64,000 nucleotides of DNA from Fischerella sp. CENA71 (GCA_024239075.1 JANBVI010000044.1:121251-185250); one strand, 5' to 3'. Shown: positions 20,001 to 29,035, counted from the stretch's first letter. Made by a program: numbers and translations. The notes: generated by a model from the letters alone, not told the origin.

Positions 20001-23000
20001 ACCATATCGAGCTTACGCTCTAGACAAATCCCTACCAATACTTCTGGTTTGACTCCTAATTCTTCCAAATAATGCGCTAGTTGATTTGCTCTAGCGTTGA
20101 GTTCGCGATAGGTTAATTGCTGATTTGCAAATACCACTGCAACTGCATTTGGTGTTTTTTCTACTTGTGCTTCAAACAGTTGATGAATGGAGTTATCTTG
20201 AGGATAGTCTGTTTTGGTATCATTCCACTCAATTAATAACTGTCGTAGTTCAGGTGGCGTTAGTAATTGCAAATCTGAGATGCGTTGCTTTGAATTCCTA
20301 ACTATACCTTCCAGTAAAGTTTGGAAATGTCCCAGCATCCGAGTAATGGTATCTGCATTAAATAAATCCGTGTTGTACTCGCAAGTAGCAATTAACCCTT
20401 GCTGGGAGTCCTCCATAAACAAGGTCAAATCAAACTTAGATGTGCTGTTGTACACTTCCTCATAACTAACCGATATATCTGCTAGATTGAGATTGGGTTT
20501 TGGCACATTTTGCAGAACGAACATCACCTGAAAGAGTGGGTTGTAGCTCAAGTCTCTGCTTGGTTGTAGTTCTTCTACTAATTTTTCAAAAGGTAAGTCT
20601 TGATGAACATAAGCTTCTAAAGCAGTTGACTTCACCTGCGCTAACAACTCCTGAAAACTCAGATCGTCAGAAAGATTTGTACGCAACACTAAAACATTGA
20701 TAAAAAATCCTATTAATGATTCGATTTCTGCTCTGTTACGATTGGCAATTGGTGAACCAACTAAAATATCAGTTTGACCTGTGTAGCGATACAGCAAGAT
20801 TTTGAAGGCTGTAAGCAAGGTCATAAATAGAGTTACTCCCTGCTGACGGCTCAATTTCTTGAGTTTTTTAGTCAGGGTTGGGGAAAGAACTGATTTCGCT
20901 TGAGCGCCTTTGAAGGTTTGAACTGACGATCGCGGACGGTCAGTTGGTAAATTTAGTACAGGAAGTTCACCGCTCAACTTTTGTTTCCAATAGGTCAATA
21001 ATGGTTGAATGCGATCGCTCTCGCCATTCAGCCATTGTTGTTGCCAATTGACAAAATCTCTATACTGAATAGGTAATTCCGCAAGTGGTGAAAGTTCGCC
21101 ACTAGCAAATGCTTTATAAAGCGCAGTTAGTTCTTTGATGAAAACACCGATAGACCAACCATCTGCAATTATATGATGAAAACTCACAATTAAATGATAA
21201 TTTTTATCATTTAATTGTAAAATTTTAGTACGTATAAGCGATTCAGCAGATAAATCAAAGGGTTGCTGTGCTAATTCCCTAGCCAAATGTTGTGCTGTGC
21301 TATTGCGTTCATTTTCTGGTAGTGAGCGTAAGTCTTCAACTGCCAAAGTTAAAGGTACAGCTTGATTGATGACTTGCACAGATTGTCCATCTACCACTGT
21401 AAAGCTTGTGCGTAATACTTCGTGTCGTCTAATAATTTCGTTCAGACTATCTTCTAAGACAGCTAGGTTAACACAGCCTGTGAACTGAATAACTATAGGA
21501 ATATTGTATGTAGGAGCATCGGGATTTAACTGGTTGATAAACCATAATCCTTGCTGATCAAAAGATAGAGGATAAATAGATGTATATGTATTTTGTTGTT
21601 GAGTATGTTGAGTCAGAGATAGTGAGGGTAGTCCATCTGTCGTCATTTGAGCAAGGATTTTAGTGACGAGCGATCGCACATTCATCCCTGCAAAGAAGTC
21701 TGCTACCGATACTTCTATTTCCAAGTCAACTTCAATCTGGTTTTTCAACTCAAATACTTTTAAAGAATCAAGTCCGAGAGTACCTAATGGTTCTTGAGGA
21801 TTAATCTTATCTGCTGTAATTACCAGTACTCCTGCCAACAGTTCAATTAGATATGATTCTAAAAGTGGTTGACATTCCCGTGGAGAAAGCGCCAAAAGTT
21901 CAGAACGCTGTAATTGAGTTTCTTTTATTGCAATATTACTATTTTTGAGAATATTGCTTGCAACTACATTGAGTTCACCCTGCTCAAACCGAGCACGAGT
22001 AGCACGTCTTTGAATCTTACCACTAGAAGTTTTAGGAATGCTACCTGGTTTAATCAAGACTACACCATAAACTTGTACCTCATGTTCTTCAGTAACCGCC
22101 TGACGAATTGCAGAAATTACTTCTTCTAAATTTGGCTTGGCGCGAAACTCCAATTCTTGTACAATTACCAGCCGTTCTTCATGATTAACTTCGACTGTAA
22201 ATGCTGCACCAGCACCAGAACGTAATGATGGATGACTGCGTTCTGCGGTTGATTCTATATCTTGCGGATAAAGATTTCGACCACGAATAATAATTAAGTC
22301 TTTGGCTCTTCCTGTAATGAAAAGCTCGCCATTCTGTAAAAACCCTAAATCTCCTGTCCGCAAGAATGGCCCTTTACCTGTGTCTGATAAATAAGCGTGG
22401 AAGGTTTCTTTTGTCTGTTGGGGACGATTCCAATAACCTTGACCAACACTCGGCCCAGATACCCAGATTTCTCCGATTTCATTCAGTTTACAACTACTGA
22501 GTGTTTCTGAATTGGCAATGACTACCTCTTGTTCTGGTATAACTCGACCACAACTGACAAAATGATAAGCATCTTCATCTTGAGCAGATGATTCTACTAC
22601 GCGATGGAATTCTAATGCAGATTTTGCGACTGTTTTGATAGTTGGTACTGTTAGCTTCTCTACACCAGAAATCATCAGAGTTGTTTCCGCCATTCCATAA
22701 CAAGGATAGAAGGCTTGTTTCCGAAAACCACACTCAGCAAAAGCTTCTGCAAACCTTTCTAAAGTATCATACCGAATCGGTTCAGCACCGTTAAATGCTA
22801 CACTCCAACTACTCAAATCAAGAGTTTGTTTTTGTTCAGGTGTAATTTTTTGAGTACATAATTCATAGGCAAAGTTGGGAGCGCCACTTGTTGTACCTTG
22901 ATAGCGAGAAATAGCTTGCAACCAACGATAAGGACGTTGCAGAAAAGAAGCTGGAGGCATTAAGATGCAGGGGAAACCTCCATACAAAGGTTGCAATATT

Positions 23001-23692
23001 CCGCCAATCAGACCCATATCATGGTAAGTCGGCAACCATGAGATAAACTTACTTTCGGCTGAATGCTCCATGAATTGGTAAGTCGTGGCAGCATTATGTA
23101 TTAAATTTCCATGACTAATCATGACACCCTTGGGTGTGCCTGTAGAACCAGAGGTATATTGCAGAAAAGCTTGGGTATCTTGAGCAATAGAGGGTGCTTG
23201 CCAAGTGTCTTCTATTCCCAGAGCAAGATTATCAGTGGTTAACCATTGCAAAGATTCTACATCAGTTTTTTGTGTCATTAAAGACCGCACTGTAGATACA
23301 ATTTCTGTTGTCGTCAGAGCGATCGCTGCTTGTGCATCTGTGGAGATTGCTTTGATTCTTGGTGTATTGCGCTCATTTCGAGGCGGATATGCAGTTACCG
23401 CCACGACTCCCGCGTATAAGCAACCAAAAAAAGCGACTAAAAAATCTAGCCCTGGGGGATAGAGTAGTAAAGCCCGTTCTCCAGCCAAACCCAATGCTTG
23501 TAACTGAGCAGCTACTCGACGCGATCGCCTATCTAGTTCTTGATAGGTTAATGTTGCTTTTTCTGTTTCCCCATCTAATAAAAAGGTAAAAGCATTTCTA
23601 TCTGGCTGCGTAGAGCTTCTGAGGCGCAGTAATTCGACGACTGTAGAAAAATCACCCCAATGATCACAGAAGCTATGAGAAAATTTACTCAT
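17009..23692 (-). CDS. Lipopeptide starter NRPS: FAAL-ACP-C-A-T-E (Ala-like code)
   Basis: A 2227-residue starter enzyme. Residues 1-585 are a fatty acyl-AMP ligase (YTSGSTGTPKG at 179-189, then a Gly-Met-Ala-Glu core and a SSGKIQRR-type tail), which activates a free fatty acid as acyl-AMP. An ACP follows (Ser643 in GLDSL); a C domain (HHIIADGWS from 839); an adenylation domain (YTSGSTGKPKG near 1316, YGPSED) whose code I read as DLFNNALTYK, identical to an Ala code I recall; a carrier (Ser1705 in GGDSI, the form preceding epimerases); and an E domain with PIQQWF, HHLVVDGVSW (1888), EGHGRE and RTVGWFTT, all apparently intact. The C-terminus (TPSDF plus helix) resembles a donor COM domain. Predicted action: load a fatty acid and join it to Ala, then epimerise to D-Ala. 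First gene of the operon; about 1.1 kb divergent from the TonB-dependent receptor. Confidence 0.94.
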   Translation of the reverse strand: MSKFSHSFCDHWGDFSTVVELLRLRSSTQPDRNAFTFLLDGETEKATLTYQELDRRSRRVAAQLQALGLAGERALLLYPPGLDFLVAFFGCLYAGVVAVTAYPPRNERNTPRIKAISTDAQAAIALTTTEIVSTVRSLMTQKTDVESLQWLTTDNLALGIEDTWQAPSIAQDTQAFLQYTSGSTGTPKGVMISHGNLIHNAATTYQFMEHSAESKFISWLPTYHDMGLIGGILQPLYGGFPCILMPPASFLQRPYRWLQAISRYQGTTSGAPNFAYELCTQKITPEQKQTLDLSSWSVAFNGAEPIRYDTLERFAEAFAECGFRKQAFYPCYGMAETTLMISGVEKLTVPTIKTVAKSALEFHRVVESSAQDEDAYHFVSCGRVIPEQEVVIANSETLSSCKLNEIGEIWVSGPSVGQGYWNRPQQTKETFHAYLSDTGKGPFLRTGDLGFLQNGELFITGRAKDLIIIRGRNLYPQDIESTAERSHPSLRSGAGAAFTVEVNHEERLVIVQELEFRAKPNLEEVISAIRQAVTEEHEVQVYGVVLIKPGSIPKTSSGKIQRRATRARFEQGELNVVASNILKNSNIAIKETQLQRSELLALSPRECQPLLESYLIELLAGVLVITADKINPQEPLGTLGLDSLKVFELKNQIEVDLEIEVSVADFFAGMNVRSLVTKILAQMTTDGLPSLSLTQHTQQQNTYTSIYPLSFDQQGLWFINQLNPDAPTYNIPIVIQFTGCVNLAVLEDSLNEIIRRHEVLRTSFTVVDGQSVQVINQAVPLTLAVEDLRSLPENERNSTAQHLARELAQQPFDLSAESLIRTKILQLNDKNYHLIVSFHHIIADGWSIGVFIKELTALYKAFASGELSPLAELPIQYRDFVNWQQQWLNGESDRIQPLLTYWKQKLSGELPVLNLPTDRPRSSVQTFKGAQAKSVLSPTLTKKLKKLSRQQGVTLFMTLLTAFKILLYRYTGQTDILVGSPIANRNRAEIESLIGFFINVLVLRTNLSDDLSFQELLAQVKSTALEAYVHQDLPFEKLVEELQPSRDLSYNPLFQVMFVLQNVPKPNLNLADISVSYEEVYNSTSKFDLTLFMEDSQQGLIATCEYNTDLFNADTITRMLGHFQTLLEGIVRNSKQRISDLQLLTPPELRQLLIEWNDTKTDYPQDNSIHQLFEAQVEKTPNAVAVVFANQQLTYRELNARANQLAHYLEELGVKPEVLVGICLERKLDMVIGLLAILKAGGAYIPLDPNYPKERLEFILEDAQASVLLTQASLLEQIPQHKAQVVCLDTDYHLVAQQNQENIFSEVTTDNLAYVIYTSGSTGKPKGVMIKHSSTVAMLDWANKTFGVEAKQRILASTSICFDLSVFEMFVPLCCGGQVIFIENALHLSTLAKAGNITLINTVPSVISQLLRTDSIPTSVHTVNIAGEPLQNQLVQQLYQQNNIQRVFNLYGPSEDTTYSTFAWIQKGATTTPPIGCPIHNTQTYLLDKNLQPVPVGVPGMLYIGGAGLARGYLNKAELTADKFIPNPYTNQTGERLYKTGDLARYLPNGEIEYIGRIDNQIKLRGFRIELGEIEAVINQHLAVREAVVVVREDSADSKRLVAYIVPQKAQTLIIPELRDFLESKLPSYMIPVAFVILDSLPLTPNGKVDRKALKAPDTLHLELKETFVEPRTSVEKQLAAIWTEVLGLEKIGINDNFFTLGGDSILSLQVIFKANQLGLNLTTKQLFQYQTIAQLAVVAGTTKKISAEQMLVTGLLELTPIQQWFLQQNQPEPHHWNQSVLLESKQNLNPVLLEKILESLQKHHDVLRLRIIQEESSTQALIASPDDLIPLTCFDFSALPKDKQAQAIEAVTNKLQASLNLSQGPLFWVALFNLGENQPNRLLWIIHHLVVDGVSWRILIEDFQTAYQQISQGKAINLPPKTTSYKQWSDCLQKYAQSSTLLSELDFWLTTQHQLVSPIPRDFPGEHNLEKTSSVVSVSLSVEETQTLLQQVSAAYRTQINDVLLTALIQTFNEWTGESSFLIDLEGHGREEIFEDVDLSRTVGWFTTIFPVHLNLENTRDQGTALKSIKEQLRAIPNRGIGYGLLRYLNRAQGVNEQFSLSKAEVIFNYLGQFDQLLPESSLFNLVQGTTGSTRSLRSKRTHLLEINSGIYQGNLEVNWSYSNKVHLQTTIEVLAQNFIKALRSLIAHCQSQDAGSFTPSDFAEFKQSQWDQTDLDAITAAMRDM

Positions 23693-24102
23693 TTTTATTT
23701 CAACTCAACACCATATACAAATTATTTTCTCATCCGATGATCAATCAAATATTGTCTTCAAAAATCCTATAAATTCCTTGATTTTTCCATAAAAAATTGC
23801 ATAAGAGATATAATGAGGCACGATGTTAAAAAAAACTGATAACATATTTTTTTGCCTGAAAAATCTAAAAATTGATTTGTGCTAGGATTTTTAATTCTTA
23901 AAATCGATGCACTCATTTGAAGTTCGACTGTCATAAAAACTCCAACATTCTCACTTGCTTTTCCTGGAAGTTCTATGCTATTTTCTAGCCACTGCTATTC
24001 ATTCTTTTATAAGTAATTTATTAACTGTACGTCCTGCTTTTGGCTGAGAGTAAATATTCCGGACGTGTCTAAATAATAAGGTGTTATTCTTAGTCAAATT
24101 AA

Positions 24103-24153
24103 ATCTTTGTAATTGAGCAGCTATTCAACGCGATGCCTATCTAATTCTTGAGC
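24103..24153 (-). pseudogene. Decayed fragment of FAAL coding sequence
   Basis: On the minus strand this stretch reads like a degraded copy of the FAAL segment around residues 51-67 (QELDRRSRRVAAQLQA), with an in-frame stop and several substitutions. It aligns by eye to 23496-23546 of the adjacent intact gene over about 50 bases. It is likely a leftover of an earlier or duplicated FAAL start. It is short, so chance cannot be excluded entirely. Confidence 0.5.
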
Positions 24154-24734
24154 GGAATTCAGGAGTCAGGAGTAAGCAAGGCTTATTATCTAGGTTGTAG
24201 ACCAAAATACTGAACCTCACTAACTTGCAATCCATCGTAATTAGTTCAGCCAACCACTTAGATTGTGCAAACGCTGATATACAGTGATTTCTTTGGAGAA
24301 AATCTGAGTTAATGCAAGTAATTTTTATTTATCTTTGATTACACTAACGAGAATAAGTAGCTTTAGCAAGAGAGTTTTTATAGATATTAATTATTAATTA
24401 TTTTTTTACCATTAGTTTTATTTATTAAAATGATTAATCTTTTTTTCATTTATAGAGACGCGAAATTAGCCTGCGCCAAGCAAGTTACGCGCATCCGTTG
24501 GGATAACGAAAAATCTTCAGGGTGATATCCCTGATTTGCCAGATGTATCTTTGAGAATCTTCATACCTTTTAATCTTTTTCCATGTCACCGTTTCAATCC
24601 CTGCTCTTTATTTGTCAAGCAACTATCTGGATTAAGAGTAATTACTATTTGGTATCCATACCTAAATAAAAAAGATTATTAATTGTCTTGTGTGTTGTGT
24701 CACTCCATAATATGATTCAATTAACCTAAACTAA

Positions 24735-24761
24735 ATGACAATAATTTGCAAAATTCGTCAT
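24735..24761. promoter_or_regulatory. Possible operator: ATGAC-N17-GTCAT inverted repeat
   Basis: ATGAC at 24735-24739 and GTCAT at 24757-24761 form a spaced dyad about 50 bases before the receptor start, around an AT-rich core. This is a plausible position for an iron-responsive operator. It does not match the classical Fur consensus well, so the assignment is only suggestive. Confidence 0.2.
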
Positions 24762-24809
24762 TATGTCTTCAAGTACAGGCCAGTAGTGTGATTGAGTGAA
24801 AGCGGATAA

Positions 24810-27614
24810 ATGAAGTTAGATAGATTTTTTCAAAGCCTGCTGCTGACAGGTGTGGTTGTTATTTTTGTAAGCACTCCTGTTAAAGCTCAGGATGCAAGAG
24901 AGGATATTCAAGGCCGATCTTCTATCCAAACGTCAGGGAAATCTACATTAGATAAAAAGATTACATCTACAGGAAAATCTCCGAGATTAGCCTCAAATAG
25001 TGGAAAAACTAGACTCCAAAAGTCTCAGATTGCAAGTTCACAGCAAAGAGCAAAGTCGGATAAAAAAACTAAAAATATTCCTCATCTCCGCGAAATCCAA
25101 CTTCCCGCTACTAATGCTCAAAGGTTAGTACAGTCACCAACACCAACTAACCTTCCTAACACAGAACAAAGAAGTGGGGGGCAAGTCATACCAATTACGG
25201 GAGTAAAAGCAAATCCTACACAGACAGGTATTGAGGTAATTTTAGAAACACCTGTTGGAGAACAATTGCAAGTTACAAATCGCAGTACAGGTAATAATTT
25301 TATTGCAGATGTGTCTGGTGGGCAATTGCGCTTACCTTCGGGTGAGTCATTTGTATTTCGTTCAGAAAAACCACTGGCGGGTATTACTGAAATAATAGTT
25401 ACAAATATTAATGCTAATACTGTACGAGTGACAGTGGTAGGTGAAAAGGCTTTGCCAGCCGTTGAGTTATTTGATGATAGTGTAGGGTTGGTTTTTGGTG
25501 TAAATTCCGCTACAACAGCAACGCAGCCACCACAGCAGCCTGAAACACCACAAGCTCAAGAACCACAAAATCAGACACCAGAAGAAGAACCAACAGCACA
25601 ACAAGATCAGGATGAGCCGATTGAATTAGTAGTGACGGGAGAGCAAGATGGGTATAGCGTCACAGATACTACCACCGGAACAAGAACCGATACACCTTTG
25701 CGTGACATTCCTCAATCAATTCAGGTGGTACCACAACAAGTGTTACGTGACCAGCAAGTTACCCGCCTAGAAGATGCGCTGAGAAATGTTACTGGCGTCA
25801 ATCAATCTTTTAATTTTGGTCCACTTAACTTTTTTACAATTCGCGGATTTGATGCGACAGCGACTAATTTTCTTAGGGATGGGCTAATTGATCCTTTGGC
25901 TGGAGAAGTGACTGAACTTTCCAGTGTTGAACAAGTTGAAGTTCTCAAAGGACCTGCATCAGTGTTATTTGGTTTGGGTAATCCTGGAGGAGTCATCAAT
26001 ATAGTATCTAAACGTCCATTAAGCGATCGCTTTGAATCCATCGATGCAACCGTTGGCAGTTATAGTTACTATCGAGGTGCAATTGATTTATCGGGACCGT
26101 TAAATGACTCGAAGACAGTCTTGTATCGTTTCAATACAGCCTACAGAAATTCAGGTAGTTTTATCGATTTCTATAATGGTGAAAACTTTAATATATCGCC
26201 TGTAGTCAGTGTAGCTATTGGTGATAAAACTAACCTAACTTTAGAGGGAGAATACATCAGTACAAGAGATTCTTACGCATCTGGTGTACCTGTTGTGGGG
26301 AGTGTATTATCCAATCCCAATGGTGAAGTATCCCGTCATCGCAACTTTGGTGAACCTTCTGATGAATTTGAACAAATAATTACAAGAGTTGGATACAAAC
26401 TAGAACACAAATTTAGCGATAACTGGTCATTAAACAATGCTTTTCGGTTCAGCTATCGTGATTACAGCGATAAACTGACGATTCCTTCAACCTTGGATGC
26501 AGATAATCGAACTTTTAATCGTACTTATCGAGAATACGAACTGGAAAATAAAAATTATGCTCTGACAACAAATCTGATTGGTAAATTCTCCACGGGTTCA
26601 ATTCAGCATCAGCTCCTATTTGGAGTTGATTTGAATCGTTTTGAAAACTTCTCACCAAAATATCTCGAACGCCAAGCAGCAGCAATTGATATCTTTAATC
26701 CTACATATGGTCAACCACCAGGTGAGATTACTTTCGATGAGTTTAGCGATCGCTCCCGCACAAACTCTTTAGGAATTTATTTGCAAGACCAAATTGCACT
26801 GACTGATGGCTTGAAGTTGTTGTTAGGTGGACGGTTTGATACTTTTGACCGAAAATATGAAGATTTCACCAATGACACAGAAAGTAGTGGATCAGATAGT
26901 GCATTCAGCCCCCGGTTTGGGATTGTCTATCAACCCATCCCTGCGGTCTCACTATATGCTAGTTATACGCGTTCGTTTACTCCACCAAGCGGTACATTCT
27001 TTTTTGGCGTTGACTCTTCCTTCGAGCCAGAAGAAGGTACTCAGTACGAAGTTGGAGTAAAGGCTGATTTGAATGATCGCCTTTCAGCAACACTAGCATT
27101 CTTTGATTTGACCCGTACTAATGTTTCAACAGAAGACCCCAAGAATCCAGGCTTTTCCATCCAAGTAGGTGAGCAGAATAGCCGAGGTATTGAACTGAAT
27201 CTTGCAGGCGAAATTTTGCCGGGATGGAATATTTTTGCAGGCTATGCTTATACCGATGCACGGATCACTGAAGATAATACCTATGAAGTTGGCAACCGAT
27301 TACCAAATACCGCGGAGCATTCTGCCAATTTATGGACAACCTATCAAATTCAAGCAGGGAATTTACAAGGTTTAGGGTTTGGTTTAGGTTTGTTTTTTGT
27401 AGGCGATCGTGCTGGAGATTTGGATAATAGTTACGATGTACCTAGTTATGTTCGGACTGATGCAAGTATTTTCTATAACAGAGATAGATTTAGAGTTGCA
27501 CTCAACTTCAAAAATCTATTTGATGTAGATTATTTTGAAAGTGCAATTAATTCTAACCGTGTTTACTACGGACAGCCATTCACAGTGCAAGGAACTGTTT
27601 CTTGGCAGTTTTAA
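24810..27614 (+). CDS. TonB-dependent siderophore receptor with AMIN domain
   Basis: A 934-residue outer-membrane receptor. Signal peptide at residues 1-26 (hydrophobic core, then VKAQD); a low-complexity Ser/Thr/Lys/Gln stretch; an AMIN domain (about 130-230, GVKANPTQTGIEVILETP), a module often found on cyanobacterial TonB-dependent receptors; a Gln/Glu/Pro linker; a plug domain from about 275 (TDTPLRDIPQSIQVVPQQVL, then VEQVEVLKGPASVLFG and GNPGGVINIVSKRP); then a 22-strand-type barrel ending in an aromatic C-terminus (VQGTVSWQF). The PQSIQVVP and GxVNIVSKRP words are typical of ferric-siderophore (FhuA/FpvA-like) receptors. It is transcribed away from the lipopeptide NRPS operon and followed by siderophore-binding proteins, so import of the ferric complex made by region 1 is the natural inference. 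No TonB or ExbBD is in the window. Confidence 0.93.
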   Translation: MKLDRFFQSLLLTGVVVIFVSTPVKAQDAREDIQGRSSIQTSGKSTLDKKITSTGKSPRLASNSGKTRLQKSQIASSQQRAKSDKKTKNIPHLREIQLPATNAQRLVQSPTPTNLPNTEQRSGGQVIPITGVKANPTQTGIEVILETPVGEQLQVTNRSTGNNFIADVSGGQLRLPSGESFVFRSEKPLAGITEIIVTNINANTVRVTVVGEKALPAVELFDDSVGLVFGVNSATTATQPPQQPETPQAQEPQNQTPEEEPTAQQDQDEPIELVVTGEQDGYSVTDTTTGTRTDTPLRDIPQSIQVVPQQVLRDQQVTRLEDALRNVTGVNQSFNFGPLNFFTIRGFDATATNFLRDGLIDPLAGEVTELSSVEQVEVLKGPASVLFGLGNPGGVINIVSKRPLSDRFESIDATVGSYSYYRGAIDLSGPLNDSKTVLYRFNTAYRNSGSFIDFYNGENFNISPVVSVAIGDKTNLTLEGEYISTRDSYASGVPVVGSVLSNPNGEVSRHRNFGEPSDEFEQIITRVGYKLEHKFSDNWSLNNAFRFSYRDYSDKLTIPSTLDADNRTFNRTYREYELENKNYALTTNLIGKFSTGSIQHQLLFGVDLNRFENFSPKYLERQAAAIDIFNPTYGQPPGEITFDEFSDRSRTNSLGIYLQDQIALTDGLKLLLGGRFDTFDRKYEDFTNDTESSGSDSAFSPRFGIVYQPIPAVSLYASYTRSFTPPSGTFFFGVDSSFEPEEGTQYEVGVKADLNDRLSATLAFFDLTRTNVSTEDPKNPGFSIQVGEQNSRGIELNLAGEILPGWNIFAGYAYTDARITEDNTYEVGNRLPNTAEHSANLWTTYQIQAGNLQGLGFGLGLFFVGDRAGDLDNSYDVPSYVRTDASIFYNRDRFRVALNFKNLFDVDYFESAINSNRVYYGQPFTVQGTVSWQF

Positions 27615-27638
27615 AGATCGATTGAAATAATTTCAATG

Positions 27639-27662
27639 GGGCAAATTATTCAAATTTTGCCC
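27639..27662 (+). terminator. Candidate terminator after the receptor gene
   Basis: GGGCAAA (27639-27645) and TTTGCCC (27656-27662) form a 7-bp stem with a 10-base loop followed by TTTA, 24 bases after the stop. A perfect ATTGAAAT-A-ATTTCAAT palindrome lies just before it (27621-27637). The U tract is short, so termination may be partial. Confidence 0.5.
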
Positions 27663-27757
27663 TTTATGATTTACTGCTTAAATAATTGCTAAAAGGAGAA
27701 TAAAATATTTTTATAAAGAACAAATATATCAAATTATTTATATTTGGTATTCATCAC

Positions 27758-28024
27758 TTGCCTATCATCAAGAATCAAAAAGATTACAGCCTAACATTGA
27801 GTATTGAAGCATTATATAAATATGATGCTGATATTATATTTGTTATAAACTATGCAAAAACGCCTCCGTCACATTATTTGCAACATCCTCTTTGGGCTTT
27901 ACTAAAAGCTGTCAAAAATAAACGAGTATATGAGGTAAAACCAGATGTATGGGCAACTTTTGGTCCTTTGGGAGCAAACAGAATACTTGATGACTTTTTT
28001 AAATACCTCGTCAACAAACCCTAA
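27758..28024 (+). pseudogene. Truncated FecB-type siderophore-binding protein (C-terminal third)
   Basis: The frame encodes only the last lobe of an iron-siderophore binding protein: SIEALYKYDADIIFVI, then HPLWALLKAVKNKRVYEV and a tail ending FFKYLVNKP. The next gene ends in the very similar FKYLVNTP, so the two are paralogues. The N-terminal two thirds and the lipobox are absent. The only starts are a TTG at 27758 or an ATT at 27707 behind an AAGGAG. Best read as the remnant of a tandem duplication; a functional short protein is unlikely. Confidence 0.72.
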
Positions 28025-28053
28025 CTCATGACTAAACACATCCAATTTCTCTG

Positions 28054-29031
28054 ATGAAAAAAGTAAGTTGTATAATAATCATATTTATTCTTGCTAGTCT
28101 AACAACTTTTCTGTTTTCTGCTTGTAGTCAAAAGTTAGCAGAATATCAAAGTAATTTAGGTGACTTATCTCATCAAACTGACTGTCGAATAATTGAGCAT
28201 TTAGTAGAAAAAACTTGTGTTCCTCAAAATCCTCAACGTATTATTTCCTTGCATGTAGCTACCTTGGGAAATTTACTTAGTCTTGGGATTAAACCAATAG
28301 CAAGTGTAACTGGATTTCAAAAAACTGATTTTCCTAAATATCTTGAAAATAAGATAAATGGAATTGAATGGGTGGGAGGAACCACTCAACCTAATCTAGA
28401 AAAAATATTAAAACTTAAACCGGATTTAATTATCAATTTGAGTGATGATCAAAGTATTTATCCTCTACTTTCAAAAATTGCTCCAACTGTACAAACTGGT
28501 TGGGAAGGTCCCAATGAATGGAAAGAACATTTTAGTTTTGTTGCTAAAGTCTTAGGAAGAGAAGATACTTATCAACAAGCATGGGATCATTATTATCAGC
28601 GAATTAAAGAATTTAAAGCAGCTTTGGGCGATCGCTATCAAAATCAAAAATTTTCTTATGTCTATATTGAAGATAGTAGTAACCCTATATTTATTAGCGA
28701 ACTAAAAAATGTGTTTGCTGGCTCAATACTAAATGATGCTGGTTTGCAACGTACAGAACTACAAAATGTTATGAGTTCAAATGGATACATTTTTATTCCT
28801 GAAGAAGAACTATCGAAGATAGATGGTGACGTTATATTTATAGGAATTGATGAGGACAGTGATCAGAAATCATTTAACAAAATCAAACAAAAGCCACTAT
28901 GGAAGACACTTAAAGCTGTTCAAGAAAATCATGTATACATTGTCAACAAATCAACTTGGAGAGAATCAAACTTAATTGCAGCTGATGCAGTAATTGATGA
29001 TTTATTCAAATACCTCGTCAATACTCCTTAA
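28054..29031 (+). CDS. Iron-siderophore ABC transporter substrate-binding lipoprotein (FecB/FatB type)
   Basis: A 325-residue lipoprotein. Residues 1-24 form a signal with a lipobox ending FLFSAC at the modified Cys. The mature part has the class III binding-protein layout: PQRIISLHVATLGNLLSLGIKPIASV at the start of the N-lobe, KLKPDLIINLS, a long connecting helix (FVAKVLGREDTYQQAW), then the C-lobe ending FKYLVNTP. Such proteins carry ferric siderophores from the outer-membrane receptor to a FecCD permease, which is encoded about 6 kb away (35468-38340). It sits between a truncated paralogue and a DUF1636-like gene in one direction, probably an operon with the receptor. Ligand unknown. Confidence 0.9.
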   Translation: MKKVSCIIIIFILASLTTFLFSACSQKLAEYQSNLGDLSHQTDCRIIEHLVEKTCVPQNPQRIISLHVATLGNLLSLGIKPIASVTGFQKTDFPKYLENKINGIEWVGGTTQPNLEKILKLKPDLIINLSDDQSIYPLLSKIAPTVQTGWEGPNEWKEHFSFVAKVLGREDTYQQAWDHYYQRIKEFKAALGDRYQNQKFSYVYIEDSSNPIFISELKNVFAGSILNDAGLQRTELQNVMSSNGYIFIPEEELSKIDGDVIFIGIDEDSDQKSFNKIKQKPLWKTLKAVQENHVYIVNKSTWRESNLIAADAVIDDLFKYLVNTP

Positions 29032-29035
29032 TTTT

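Larger units (their letters stand above)
23693..24809. other. Divergent intergenic region between NRPS operon and TonB receptor
   Basis: About 1.1 kb of very AT-rich DNA with no complete gene. It must hold the promoters of both the NRPS operon (leftward) and the receptor (rightward). It also holds a 50-base relic of FAAL coding sequence at 24103-24153 and a weak inverted repeat near the receptor. Several AT-rich GATAA/TTATT words occur, but I could not place a convincing Fur box. Confidence 0.6.

Noticed and set aside
23693-24809. Classical Fur box controlling NRPS and receptor
   Set aside because: Only loose GATAA/TTATT words and one spaced dyad; nothing close enough to a 19-bp Fur consensus to call.
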